The notes beneath the pieces were generated by a model. The model was not told the origin of the DNA. It saw only the letters and a list, made by a program, of their open reading frames with translations, and made no database searches. 6,661 bases of DNA. It comes from an uncultured Oscillospiraceae bacterium. Its GTDB lineage: Bacteria; Bacillota; Clostridia; Oscillospirales; Acutalibacteraceae. The position numbers and the translations under genes are program-made. Where the stretch lies: assembly GCA_900552605.1 (NCBI GenBank), contig USAR01000077.1, positions 1 to 6,661 of the forward strand, read 5' to 3'. Shown one piece after another: positions 1 to 5,483 of this stretch; positions within the stretch are counted from its first letter, which is position 1; every line of letters begins with the position of its first letter.

Positions 1-936
1 GCATATAATTCAAAGTACTTTCCGCGCTCAGCAGCATATACGAATATTGATATTGACCCACTCGAGTATATGACGTCAGCCGCACACGACAGAGGGTTGA
101 GAATCGAGGCGTGGATAAACCCCTACAGAGTAACTGCCGCACACAAGAATGTAAATAAGCTGCCCGACGGTTGTCCGGCAAAAATATGGCTGACCGACAG
201 CGACAAAACCAACGATAATGACGTTTTAACAGACGGTAAGGGTTTTTATTACAATCCTGCTTCCAAAAACGTGCAAAAGCTTATTATAAACGGCGTTAAA
301 GAAATTTTGGAAAACTATAAGGTGGATGGAATACAGTTTGACGACTACTTTTACCCAACGGAAAAGAAAACATTTGACGAAGTGTCTTTCAACCAATACG
401 CCAAAAGCTGCAAAACTGCTCCGCTTTCACTTGAGGAATGGCGCAGGACAAACGTAAACGTTATGGTAAGCAAGGTTTATAAAACCGTGCACGACTTTAA
501 GGGCAAGGTTTTCGGCATCTCCCCTGCCGCTCACATTTCAAGCGATGGCAGCGACGACAATTTTAAAAAGCTATATGCCGATTATTACAGCTGGTGCGGC
601 GGTGGATATATCGACTACATTGCACCTCAGCTTTATTTTGGATATAAATATCCGCTTGATAACTATAAGTTTTTAAAGCTATTAAACGATTGGTGTGCTC
701 TTAAAAGGAGTAACGGCGTTAAGCTTTACATAGGACTTGCTCCATACAAAATAGACACAGCGGACGCAGGCAGTAAGGAATGGAAAACCGATGAAAGAAT
801 TATCGCACGGCAGATTGCAGATGTAAGGAAACAATCCGCAGCGTCGGGATTTATGCTTTATTCATACACATATTTAACCGATATTTCAAAAAAACACTCA
901 AGCGAGGTATCGGCTATTGTGAAAGCAGTGAGGTAA
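1..936 (+). CDS. GHL10-family glycosidase (DUF187/YngK/DigH-like), 5' end missing
   Basis: The frame is open from the first base, so the gene starts outside the window; 311 residues remain. The ATG at 70 lies inside the conserved domain and is not the start. Motifs seen, numbered from the window edge: WINPYRV at 38-44, DGIQFDDYFYP at 109-119, FGISPAAH at 171-178 and DYIAPQLYFGY at 205-215. These mark the (beta/alpha)8 barrel of the glycosyl-hydrolase-like 10 family (PF02638). Relatives include Bacillus YngK and E. coli DigH (YddW), which cuts peptidoglycan glycan strands stripped of stem peptides. The acidic pair D114/D115 in the FDDY motif is the likeliest catalytic region, by family analogy. 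Members are normally exported or lipid-anchored, but the signal would be in the missing part. An amidase gene follows three bases after the stop, which fits a joint role in wall turnover. Family call is firm; substrate is inferred. Confidence 0.88.
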   Translation, partial: AYNSKYFPRSAAYTNIDIDPLEYMTSAAHDRGLRIEAWINPYRVTAAHKNVNKLPDGCPAKIWLTDSDKTNDNDVLTDGKGFYYNPASKNVQKLIINGVKEILENYKVDGIQFDDYFYPTEKKTFDEVSFNQYAKSCKTAPLSLEEWRRTNVNVMVSKVYKTVHDFKGKVFGISPAAHISSDGSDDNFKKLYADYYSWCGGGYIDYIAPQLYFGYKYPLDNYKFLKLLNDWCALKRSNGVKLYIGLAPYKIDTADAGSKEWKTDERIIARQIADVRKQSAASGFMLYSYTYLTDISKKHSSEVSAIVKAVR

Positions 937-939
937 AAA

Positions 940-3054
940 ATGAAACAAATATCTCAAAACAAGAAAACCTTTTTTAAAAATTCGGTTGCACTTGTCGTAG
1001 CAATATTGGTCGCCTTTTCTGCAGTTGGGTGCGGCGAAAACAAAAACGACGCTTCAAGCGGCAATGACAGTGCAAGTGCGGCGGAAAATGCAACCGAAGA
1101 AGGACTTAGTTTTTCATATCCGCAAACGGACACGCTGAACGTCTGCTCTGACAGCTTGGAGTTTCGCGGAAGCACTGATGTCGGCAGCAAGCTGGTTTTA
1201 AACGGAAAAGAACAAAACATCGGATGCGATGACGGTATATTTGCAATTAAGGTATCGCTAAAAAAAGGTGAAAATATCTTTATCTTTAAAAGCGGAAAAG
1301 ACACAAAGCGTTTTTTTGTTACATACGAAACTCCTTTGCTGCAAAGCTATACACCGAGTGAAAAGGAGTTGACTCTCGATGCCGCTTCATATTTCACGGT
1401 TACCGCAACCGCGCTTGCCGGCAGCAGCGTAACAGCTGAGTTTTGCGGCAGCAGCACAAAGCTTGAGCCTGAAAAATCTGCCGAATTCGATGGCAAAACA
1501 TATTGCAAATACACAGCCACCGTAAATGTTCCGGAAAAAGCCGACAGCTCTTTAATGCCGCTTTTGATAAAGGCGACAGGAGGAGGTCACTCACAGACGG
1601 TAACAGCAACTCACATAAAAACAGAAGAATTTATCGCAGATGACGAAACGGCAGAACTGCTGCCGCTTGCAAAGAGTAAAAAGCAAAACTACATTTTAAC
1701 AGTAACCTCTCGCTCTGTTGAGACATTTGACGGCAACAAGGTTGACGATTACTCGCGCCCAACCAACAGCTATCTTCCGAAAGGCACGGTTGACTCTTGC
1801 TCTCCTTATCGTATATACGATTCAGAATCTAAAAAGAAGTATTATCTGCTGTCAAGCGGAATAAGAGTTTACAGCAAAAAGGGTGTTAAAATTTCAAAAG
1901 GCACGGTTAAGAAAAATACAACCGTAACCGCAAAAGGCGCCGGTAATGTGGGCAACCAATACCAAATAAGGCTTAAGATGAGCCGGAAATCGCCTTTCAG
2001 AGTAACGCTTAAACCACAAAGCTACAACAACACAAAAATTCAGGATTACAACATTAAAAAGGTTACGTATTCTTATGTTGACATTCAGTTTTTTAAGTGC
2101 AATAAGATTAAAGGCAAGCTCTCGCTCGGCAGCTGCAAGCTGTTTAAAAAAGGCAAGTGGATAAAGAAAAAGCAAGGCTATATTCTAAGGCTGTATCTAA
2201 GAAAACAGGGAGCATTTTACGGATATGACAGCTTTTACAATAAAAACGGCGAGCTTGTGCTGTCTTTTCTCAATCCCGTAACCATAACCAAAACAAGCGC
2301 AAACAAATTCGGCTATTCTCTTAATGGAATAAAAATTATGATCGATGCAGGTCACGGCGGAGCAGACGGCGGTGCGTCAAACATAACAGGAAAAGGTAAA
2401 AGCGAAAAATACTATAGCCTTTTATACGCAAATGAGCTTTCAAAACAGCTTAAAAAGCTTGGCGCTACCGTTGTTATGACAAGAACATCGGATGCGACCG
2501 TTTCCCTTCCGAAAAGATTTGATAAAATCGCAAACGCTTACCCCGATCTGACCGTTGCGGTACACTTCAATTCCTCTGTTTCATCGTCGCCTCGCGGATA
2601 CTTCTGCGGATATTACTATCCGTTTACTTATACCGCAGCAAATACCATAAACCAAGGTATTAACAGCTCAAAGCTTTTAAAGCGCGAAAAAACCGGCGTT
2701 AATTGGCATTATTTCAACTTAAGCCGTGTTTCCGTCTGCCCCGTTGTGCTTACGGAAAACGGATATTTGAGCAACCGTGCCGATTACAACAAAATTAAAT
2801 CGAGCAGTTATAGAAAGAAATATGTTGAAAGTATGGTGCGCGGAATTGTTAACTACTTTGCTTCAACAGGCACGGTTAAAAACAGCCGTGTGATCGTTTC
2901 AAGCAGAATTGTGCAAAGCTCTTCATACCAAAGCAGCATTGTAAGCGACAAAACTACAAGCAGCAATCCCGACAACTTCCCGGCAAGCAGCTCAAGTACA
3001 AAAAATATGATTTTGAGCAACACCTCAACCGTCACCTCAGCAGGCAAAAAATAA
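940..3054 (+). CDS. lipoprotein N-acetylmuramoyl-L-alanine amidase (Amidase_3)
   Basis: A 704-residue zinc amidase predicted to cut the bond between N-acetylmuramic acid and L-alanine of peptidoglycan outside the membrane. Residues 1-30 form a lipoprotein signal: KNKK-like basic start, hydrophobic core, then a lipobox ending AVGC with the acylated Cys at 31. A Gly/Ser/Asn-rich linker follows. Residues about 57-130 resemble an Ig-like/glucodextranase-B-type beta domain. Residues about 230-460 are a Lys-rich beta region that I cannot assign, ending in an LSFLNPVTI strand like those before other amidase domains. The Amidase_3 domain spans about 464-642 with expected zinc ligands H472 (DAGHGG), E489 and H542 (VAVHFNSS) and catalytic E606 (TENGYLSN). 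A Ser/Thr-rich tail fills 643-704. The Shine-Dalgarno GAGGT (930-934) overlaps the stop of the upstream glycosidase, so coupled translation is likely. It is longer than most Amidase_3 proteins, which are usually 200-450 residues. Confidence 0.92.
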   Translation: MKQISQNKKTFFKNSVALVVAILVAFSAVGCGENKNDASSGNDSASAAENATEEGLSFSYPQTDTLNVCSDSLEFRGSTDVGSKLVLNGKEQNIGCDDGIFAIKVSLKKGENIFIFKSGKDTKRFFVTYETPLLQSYTPSEKELTLDAASYFTVTATALAGSSVTAEFCGSSTKLEPEKSAEFDGKTYCKYTATVNVPEKADSSLMPLLIKATGGGHSQTVTATHIKTEEFIADDETAELLPLAKSKKQNYILTVTSRSVETFDGNKVDDYSRPTNSYLPKGTVDSCSPYRIYDSESKKKYYLLSSGIRVYSKKGVKISKGTVKKNTTVTAKGAGNVGNQYQIRLKMSRKSPFRVTLKPQSYNNTKIQDYNIKKVTYSYVDIQFFKCNKIKGKLSLGSCKLFKKGKWIKKKQGYILRLYLRKQGAFYGYDSFYNKNGELVLSFLNPVTITKTSANKFGYSLNGIKIMIDAGHGGADGGASNITGKGKSEKYYSLLYANELSKQLKKLGATVVMTRTSDATVSLPKRFDKIANAYPDLTVAVHFNSSVSSSPRGYFCGYYYPFTYTAANTINQGINSSKLLKREKTGVNWHYFNLSRVSVCPVVLTENGYLSNRADYNKIKSSSYRKKYVESMVRGIVNYFASTGTVKNSRVIVSSRIVQSSSYQSSIVSDKTTSSNPDNFPASSSSTKNMILSNTSTVTSAGKK

Positions 3055-3057
3055 ATT

Positions 3058-3077
3058 GCAGCAGCCTGAATGCTGCT
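3058..3077 (+). terminator. short hairpin after the amidase gene, possible weak terminator
   Basis: Four bases after the amidase stop, GCAGCA (3058-3063) can pair with TGCTGC (3071-3076) around a 7-nt loop; a shifted 6-bp register is equally good. No T-run follows, so it is not a standard intrinsic terminator. It is the only candidate 3' end for the glycosidase-amidase transcript before the next promoter at 3090. Confidence 0.3.
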
Positions 3078-3089
3078 AACGGCAGAAAA

Positions 3090-3119
3090 TTAACAAACAA
3101 AACGGCAAGAGAATATAAT
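3090..3119 (+). promoter_or_regulatory. sigma-A promoter of the M15 peptidase gene
   Basis: The -35 box TTAACA (3090-3095, five of six consensus bases) and the -10 box TATAAT (3114-3119, perfect) are 18 bp apart. The expected transcript start is near 3126, which is where the left arm of the leader hairpin begins (3127). This makes the M15 gene a transcription unit separate from the amidase, with a leader of about 113 nt. Confidence 0.72.
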
Positions 3120-3126
3120 GACAGTG

Positions 3127-3189
3127 AACAACGTCTTTGTTAACATTGGTTTTCGTAAAGCGAACAGACCTTGTTAGCAGGACGTTGTT
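3127..3189 (+). promoter_or_regulatory. 63-nt imperfect hairpin at the 5' end of the M15 leader RNA
   Basis: AACAACGTC (3127-3135) is an exact reverse complement of GACGTTGTT (3181-3189). Inside, TAACA (3141-3145) pairs with TGTTA (3172-3176), GGTT (3148-3151) with GACC (3167-3170), and TTCG (3152-3155) with CGAA (3161-3164), leaving a 5-nt loop TAAAG. These arms are colinear, giving one long stem with small internal loops and a two-base bulge. The right arm runs into TTGTTTT, so it could act as an attenuator, or as a stabilising 5' hairpin since transcription should begin beside it. No known riboswitch class was recognised. Confidence 0.55.
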
Positions 3190-3204
3190 TTCGCAGCTGC
3201 GAAA
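3189..3204. repeat. 16-bp perfect palindrome in the M15 leader
   Basis: TTTCGCAG followed directly by CTGCGAAA forms an uninterrupted 16-bp palindrome that abuts the long hairpin. With no spacer it is better suited to binding a dimeric protein on DNA than to folding as RNA, though a smaller hairpin is possible. It lies about 65 bp downstream of the predicted transcript start and 35 bp before the start codon. No regulator is identified. Confidence 0.55.
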
Positions 3205-3215
3205 CATCTGAGTTG

Positions 3216-3240
3216 ATTTGCAAGGAGCGAAAAAGCAAAT
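3216..3240 (+). promoter_or_regulatory. ribosome-binding site displayed in a small hairpin loop
   Basis: ATTTGC (3216-3221) pairs with GCAAAT (3235-3240). The 13-nt loop carries the Shine-Dalgarno AAGGAG (3222-3227), while two bases of the ATG at 3239 lie in the right arm. The Shine-Dalgarno sits 11 bases before the ATG, slightly long but workable. It decides the start: the TTG at 3218 in the same frame has no such site upstream. Confidence 0.4.
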
Positions 3241-3937
3241 GAGCGTTAAAAAGTATTCTCTTAAAAAAGATGGTAACAAAAAGCTTTCAAAGCACTTCAA
3301 GGTTTCCGAATTTTGGGCACACGACGGCAGTGTGGGCGTAAGTGATGTAATTAAAGTTGAGACAAAGCTTATTAAAAAGCTGGAAAAATTCTTTTCTTAC
3401 GGAATAACCGCGGTGATTATTATCGATGGCTATCGCACGCCGGAGTATTCCGCCAAATGGGGCGGCGGAGGCGACGACGCACACACAAGAGGTCTTGCGG
3501 CGGACATTGTGCTCATTAAGAAAAATCAAACGCTGTCGCCGGAGATTACCGCCTGTCTTGCACAGCTTATAGGCTTTGGCGGAATAGGTATTGCAAACGG
3601 CTCTTGCCACGTGGACGTGCGCAATGCCGAAAACTACAAAAATTCCCATTGGTGGGGCGATGAGAGAAACGAAAATGATAACATTACCGATTTCTTCAGT
3701 TACACCGGTCTTTCGAAAGCAGAGCTGTTCGGTGAAATAGGTTATTATAAAAAAGCACAATATATTGTTAAAGCATTAAGACGAACACCGGTATTTTATG
3801 ACCCTCACGCCACTCGAAAAAAGAAGTACTATAAAAAAGGCAAAAAAGCGCGGGTTTGGGCAACCAAGGGTAAATTCTCAAAGGTTTTAAGCGGCTGGGT
3901 AAGAACGGCGGATTTGGAAAGGCTCGGGACGAAATAG
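3239..3937 (+). CDS. M15-type peptidoglycan peptidase with C-terminal SH3-like domain
   Basis: A 232-residue zinc peptidase of the Peptidase_M15_3 kind, which cleaves D-Ala-D-Ala or L-Ala-D-Glu bonds of peptidoglycan stem peptides; which bond cannot be told here. Residues about 15-145 hold the catalytic domain: the SKHFKVSEF opening, an IDGYRTPEYSAK segment, zinc ligands H82 and D89 in DAHTRGLAAD, and H124 in CHVDVR. The usual SxH of the first motif reads DAH here. Residues about 175-230, rich in Lys and Tyr, end in VLSGWVRTADL and look like an SH3-type wall-binding module. No signal peptide or membrane segment is visible, and this layout resembles phage endolysins. The start at 3239 is chosen for its AAGGAG site. 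Translation ends with tandem stops TAG TAA (3935-3940). It has its own promoter at 3090 and terminator at 3953. Confidence 0.88.
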   Translation: MSVKKYSLKKDGNKKLSKHFKVSEFWAHDGSVGVSDVIKVETKLIKKLEKFFSYGITAVIIIDGYRTPEYSAKWGGGGDDAHTRGLAADIVLIKKNQTLSPEITACLAQLIGFGGIGIANGSCHVDVRNAENYKNSHWWGDERNENDNITDFFSYTGLSKAELFGEIGYYKKAQYIVKALRRTPVFYDPHATRKKKYYKKGKKARVWATKGKFSKVLSGWVRTADLERLGTK

Positions 3938-3952
3938 TAAGACTGTGAAATT

Positions 3953-4010
3953 AAGTGAGGCAGGCTGATATCGATTCATTAAAGAATTGAACGGCTTGGC
4001 TCACTTTTTT
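3953..4010 (+). terminator. intrinsic terminator of the M15 gene
   Basis: AAGTGAG (3953-3959) pairs with CTCACTT (4000-4006). Inside it, CAGGCTG (3961-3967) pairs with CGGCTTG (3992-3998) with two G-U pairs, and TCGATTC (3971-3977) with GAATTGA (3984-3990) around a 6-nt loop. The hairpin runs straight into six T residues (4005-4010). It lies 16 bases after the TAG stop. Confidence 0.85.
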
Positions 4011-4092
4011 AATATTTAAAAGCCGATAACTGCCACAATTATTTTAAAATTTCAGTTAGGCAAGCGATAATAAATCGATATCTTCAAAATGC
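4011..4092. other. AT-rich spacer before the tetR promoter
   Basis: Nothing coding is seen here. It holds short AT palindromes such as ATTTTAAAAT (4041-4050) and a second copy of the GATATCGATT sequence, inverted, at 4073-4082. It may serve as upstream promoter DNA for the regulator gene. Confidence 0.4.
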
Positions 4093-4121
4093 TTGACAAG
4101 CCGAGCAAAAATAACTATAAT
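4093..4121 (+). promoter_or_regulatory. consensus sigma-A promoter of the tetR gene
   Basis: TTGACA (4093-4098) and TATAAT (4116-4121) both match consensus perfectly with the ideal 17-bp spacer. The expected start is near 4128. Such a strong promoter for a regulator gene usually needs repression, and the palindrome at 4121-4148 supplies a likely operator. Confidence 0.9.
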
Positions 4122-4148
4122 TGATGTATATTGTTCAATATATATCAA
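4121..4148. promoter_or_regulatory. TetR-type operator palindrome over the tetR start site
   Basis: TTGATGTATATTG (4121-4133) and CAATATATATCAA (4136-4148) are inverted repeats with 12 of 13 positions matching, around a 2-bp centre. The palindrome shares the last base of the -10 box and covers about +1 to +20, so a bound dimer would block initiation. Size, symmetry and position are typical of autoregulated TetR-family operators. No second copy of the site was seen elsewhere in the window. Confidence 0.75.
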
Positions 4149-4175
4149 CCGGATTTTTTGAAAGGAATGTATGCG

Positions 4176-4805
4176 TTGGCGCCGAAAAATAAGTTCACAA
4201 GAGAAGAAATGGTTGCAGCCGCGGTGCAGGTTGTCAGGAAAAACGGAGCGGAAGGTTTAACGGCAAAAAGCGTTGCCGAGGAGCTTGCTATATCAACTCA
4301 GCCGATTTTCACCTGCTTTGCAACAATGGAAGCACTGAGAGCAGACGTGCTTGAAAGTGCGGAAAAGATATATGCCGATTACTGTGCAAAAGGTCTTGAG
4401 GAACCGGTGCCGTTTTTTGGCTTCGGTATGCGCTATATACGCTTTGCAAAAGAAGAACCTCAGCTTTACAGACTTGTGTTTCTATCTGACGAGAGCAATG
4501 CGCTGAACAGTGAGGGCAATGCGATTAAGGAAATGCGCCGTTCGCAAAAAACGCTTCGTCCGCTTATTATGGACATTTACAAACTAACCGAGGCTGAAGC
4601 AGACCTGCTTTTTCACAGTCTTTGGTTGGTGGTACACAGCATTGCCACACTTTATGTTACGGGAGGCTGCAGTTACACGGAAAATAAAATAGGAAAAATA
4701 CTGATGCGTTTTTGTCTTAGTACCTGCAAATCGATTAAAGAAATTAAGGGCTTTACAGATGGCAGCTTTGACCGTGACGTTGAATTTAAAAAGCTTATTA
4801 AATAG
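4176..4805 (+). CDS. TetR-family transcriptional regulator
   Basis: A 209-residue DNA-binding repressor. The N-terminal three-helix domain covers about residues 8-53, with FTREEMVAAA as helix 1 and the helix-turn-helix in LTAKSVAEELAISTQPIF (28-45). The ligand-binding half contains YIRFAKEEPQLYRLVF (87-102), typical of the WHG-type C-terminal domain (TetR_C_33). The start is set at the TTG at 4176: AAAGGA (4161-4166) lies nine bases upstream and the product then begins MAPKNKF, like the MPPKxKF opening of relatives. The ATG at 4167 touches the Shine-Dalgarno, and the TTG at 4131 would place the operator inside the gene. The palindrome at 4121-4148 argues for autorepression. No transporter or enzyme gene follows; the only neighbour before rpsO is a 26-codon frame at 4869. 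Inducer and targets are unknown. Confidence 0.88.
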   Translation: MAPKNKFTREEMVAAAVQVVRKNGAEGLTAKSVAEELAISTQPIFTCFATMEALRADVLESAEKIYADYCAKGLEEPVPFFGFGMRYIRFAKEEPQLYRLVFLSDESNALNSEGNAIKEMRRSQKTLRPLIMDIYKLTEAEADLLFHSLWLVVHSIATLYVTGGCSYTENKIGKILMRFCLSTCKSIKEIKGFTDGSFDRDVEFKKLIK

Positions 4806-4868
4806 CTTGATTAAAAGAATGCACTGATTTAAGATAGATAAACTGCAAAAACGCAAAAGGATAATGTT

Positions 4869-4949
4869 ATGTTTAAATGGAACATTGAGCAAGGACTGCC
4901 GTTTTGGCTGCCTGCATTTATCACGCTTCTTATTTCCGTTTCCGATTAG
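4869..4949 (+). CDS. possible 26-residue small membrane peptide
   Basis: A short frame beginning ATG at 4869 and ending TAG at 4947-4949 follows tetR by 63 bases on the same strand. AAAAGGA (4855-4861) gives a Shine-Dalgarno seven bases from the ATG. The product opens MFKWNIEQG and continues LPFWLPAFITLLISV (10-24), enough for a single membrane segment, with a final acidic residue. I do not recognise it. It could be a genuine small membrane protein under the TetR regulator, or the N-terminal stump of a lost transporter gene; the same frame downstream shows no continuing family-like sequence. A competing frame from ATG 4864 has poor Shine-Dalgarno spacing. Confidence 0.38.
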   Translation: MFKWNIEQGLPFWLPAFITLLISVSD

Positions 4950-4971
4950 CTAAATCTGCCTAAAATAATGC

Positions 4972-5000
4972 TTTACTTTTTTAAAAACGTGTGCTATAAT
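4972..5000 (+). promoter_or_regulatory. extended -10 promoter of rpsO
   Basis: TTTACT (4972-4977) and TATAAT (4995-5000) are 17 bp apart, and the TG one base before the -10 box (TGCTATAAT) makes an extended -10 element. The expected start is near 5007, giving a leader of about 93 nt before the S15 start codon. Confidence 0.82.
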
Positions 5001-5006
5001 ATATCA

Positions 5007-5099
5007 AGCCGTTTACTGTGCGTTTGGGAGTATGCCTGTTTTGGGACGCCTGTTTCCCCTCGCTCGGTTTTCGGAAAAAACTAAATGAGGTGTTAAAAA
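5007..5099 (+). promoter_or_regulatory. rpsO leader RNA, candidate S15 autoregulatory site
   Basis: The leader contains two related units: TTTGGGA at 5023-5029 and 5040-5046, and GCCTGTTT at 5034-5041 and 5048-5055. Possible pairings include AGCCG (5007-5011) with CGGTT (5065-5069), GCGT (5020-5023) with ACGC (5046-5049), and GGGA (5026-5029) with TCCC (5055-5058); not all can form together. S15 represses its own mRNA through leader structures that differ between lineages, so a regulatory fold is plausible but not shown. The Shine-Dalgarno GAGGTG is at 5087-5092, seven bases before the ATG. Confidence 0.45.
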
Positions 5100-5366
5100 A
5101 TGCAAAACAAAGAAACAAAAACAGCAATCATTGCAGAATATGCAAAGCATGAGGGGGACACAGGTTCTCCCGAAGTGCAAATCGCACTTCTCACAAACCG
5201 CATCAATGAGCTTACCGAGCACTTGAAGGTTCACAAGAACGACCACCACTCACGTCGCGGTCTTCTTAAAATGGTAGGTCACAGAAGAAACCTTTTGGCA
5301 TATCTTCAGAAGGTTGACATTGAGAGATACCGTGAAATTATTAAAAAGCTGGGTATCCGTAAGTAA
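5100..5366 (+). CDS. rpsO: 30S ribosomal protein S15
   Basis: An 88-residue protein of exactly the usual S15 length. It binds 16S rRNA in the central domain early in 30S assembly, at the three-way junction of helices 20-22. Hallmarks are GDTGSPEVQ (19-27), the [12 protein letters not shown] stretch (45-56) with the rRNA-contacting H41, D48 and S51 positions, and [10 protein letters not shown] (60-69). The start has a GAGGTG site at good spacing and its own promoter. It is followed by a strong hairpin and then pnp, the widely conserved rpsO-pnp order. Confidence 0.98.
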   Translation: MQNKETKTAIIAEYAKHEGDTGSPEVQIALLTNRINELTEHLKVHKNDHHSRRGLLKMVGHRRNLLAYLQKVDIERYREIIKKLGIRK

Positions 5367-5376
5367 TTGTTTTATC

Positions 5377-5413
5377 GGCAGACTGACCGTTTTTGGTCGG
5401 TCTGCCTTGCGTT
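5377..5413 (+). terminator. intrinsic terminator or attenuator after rpsO
   Basis: GGCAGACTGACC (5377-5388) pairs with GGTCGGTCTGCC (5395-5406) over 12 bp with one G-U, around the loop GTTTTT. The following tract TTGCGTTT is T-rich but interrupted, so some read-through into pnp is likely. Confidence 0.78.
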
Positions 5414-5441
5414 TGTCGACTTTTCGTTTTTTATGTAAAAA
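5413..5441 (+). promoter_or_regulatory. weak candidate promoter for pnp
   Basis: TTGTCG (5413-5418) and TAAAAA (5436-5441) are 17 bp apart, each matching four of six consensus bases. It is the best-spaced pair I could find between the rpsO hairpin and the pnp leader hairpin, but it is weak, and read-through from rpsO is an alternative source of pnp mRNA. Confidence 0.25.
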
Positions 5442-5464
5442 TGTTTTAGACGGCAGACACTCAA

Positions 5465-5483
5465 AATAAAAATCAATAAAAAT
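5465..5483. repeat. tandem AATAAAAAT repeat
   Basis: AATAAAAAT occurs at 5465-5473 and again at 5475-5483, a 10-bp period matching about one DNA turn, immediately before the pnp leader hairpin. It could be a flexible, single-stranded RNA segment next to the stem, or simply low-complexity AT sequence. Confidence 0.5.

Noticed and set aside
70..72. ATG as start of the glycosidase
   Set aside because: The same frame is open back to base 1 and encodes family-like sequence (DPLEYM before it), so the gene is cut by the window.
1781..2878. AGGCACGGTT appearing three times in the amidase gene
   Set aside because: The copies encode similar K/T-GTV residues in beta strands; spacing is irregular and no regulatory or repeat unit is suggested.
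3218..3220. TTG as start of the M15 peptidase
   Set aside because: No Shine-Dalgarno precedes it, and the AAGGAG at 3222-3227 lies downstream of it, serving the ATG at 3239.
3287..3760. 157-codon open frame on the minus strand
   Set aside because: It lies wholly antisense to the M15 peptidase, whose motifs are clear, and its translation shows no recognisable domain or ribosome-binding site.
3967..4082. GATATCGATT (3967-3976) and its exact reverse complement at 4073-4082
   Set aside because: The sequence is built of overlapping palindromes and the first copy is part of the terminator stem; ten bases over this distance could be chance.
5085..5096. Three-codon upstream frame (ATG AGG TGT TAA) overlapping the rpsO Shine-Dalgarno
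   Set aside because: It has no ribosome-binding site of its own and arises from the GAGGTG site itself.
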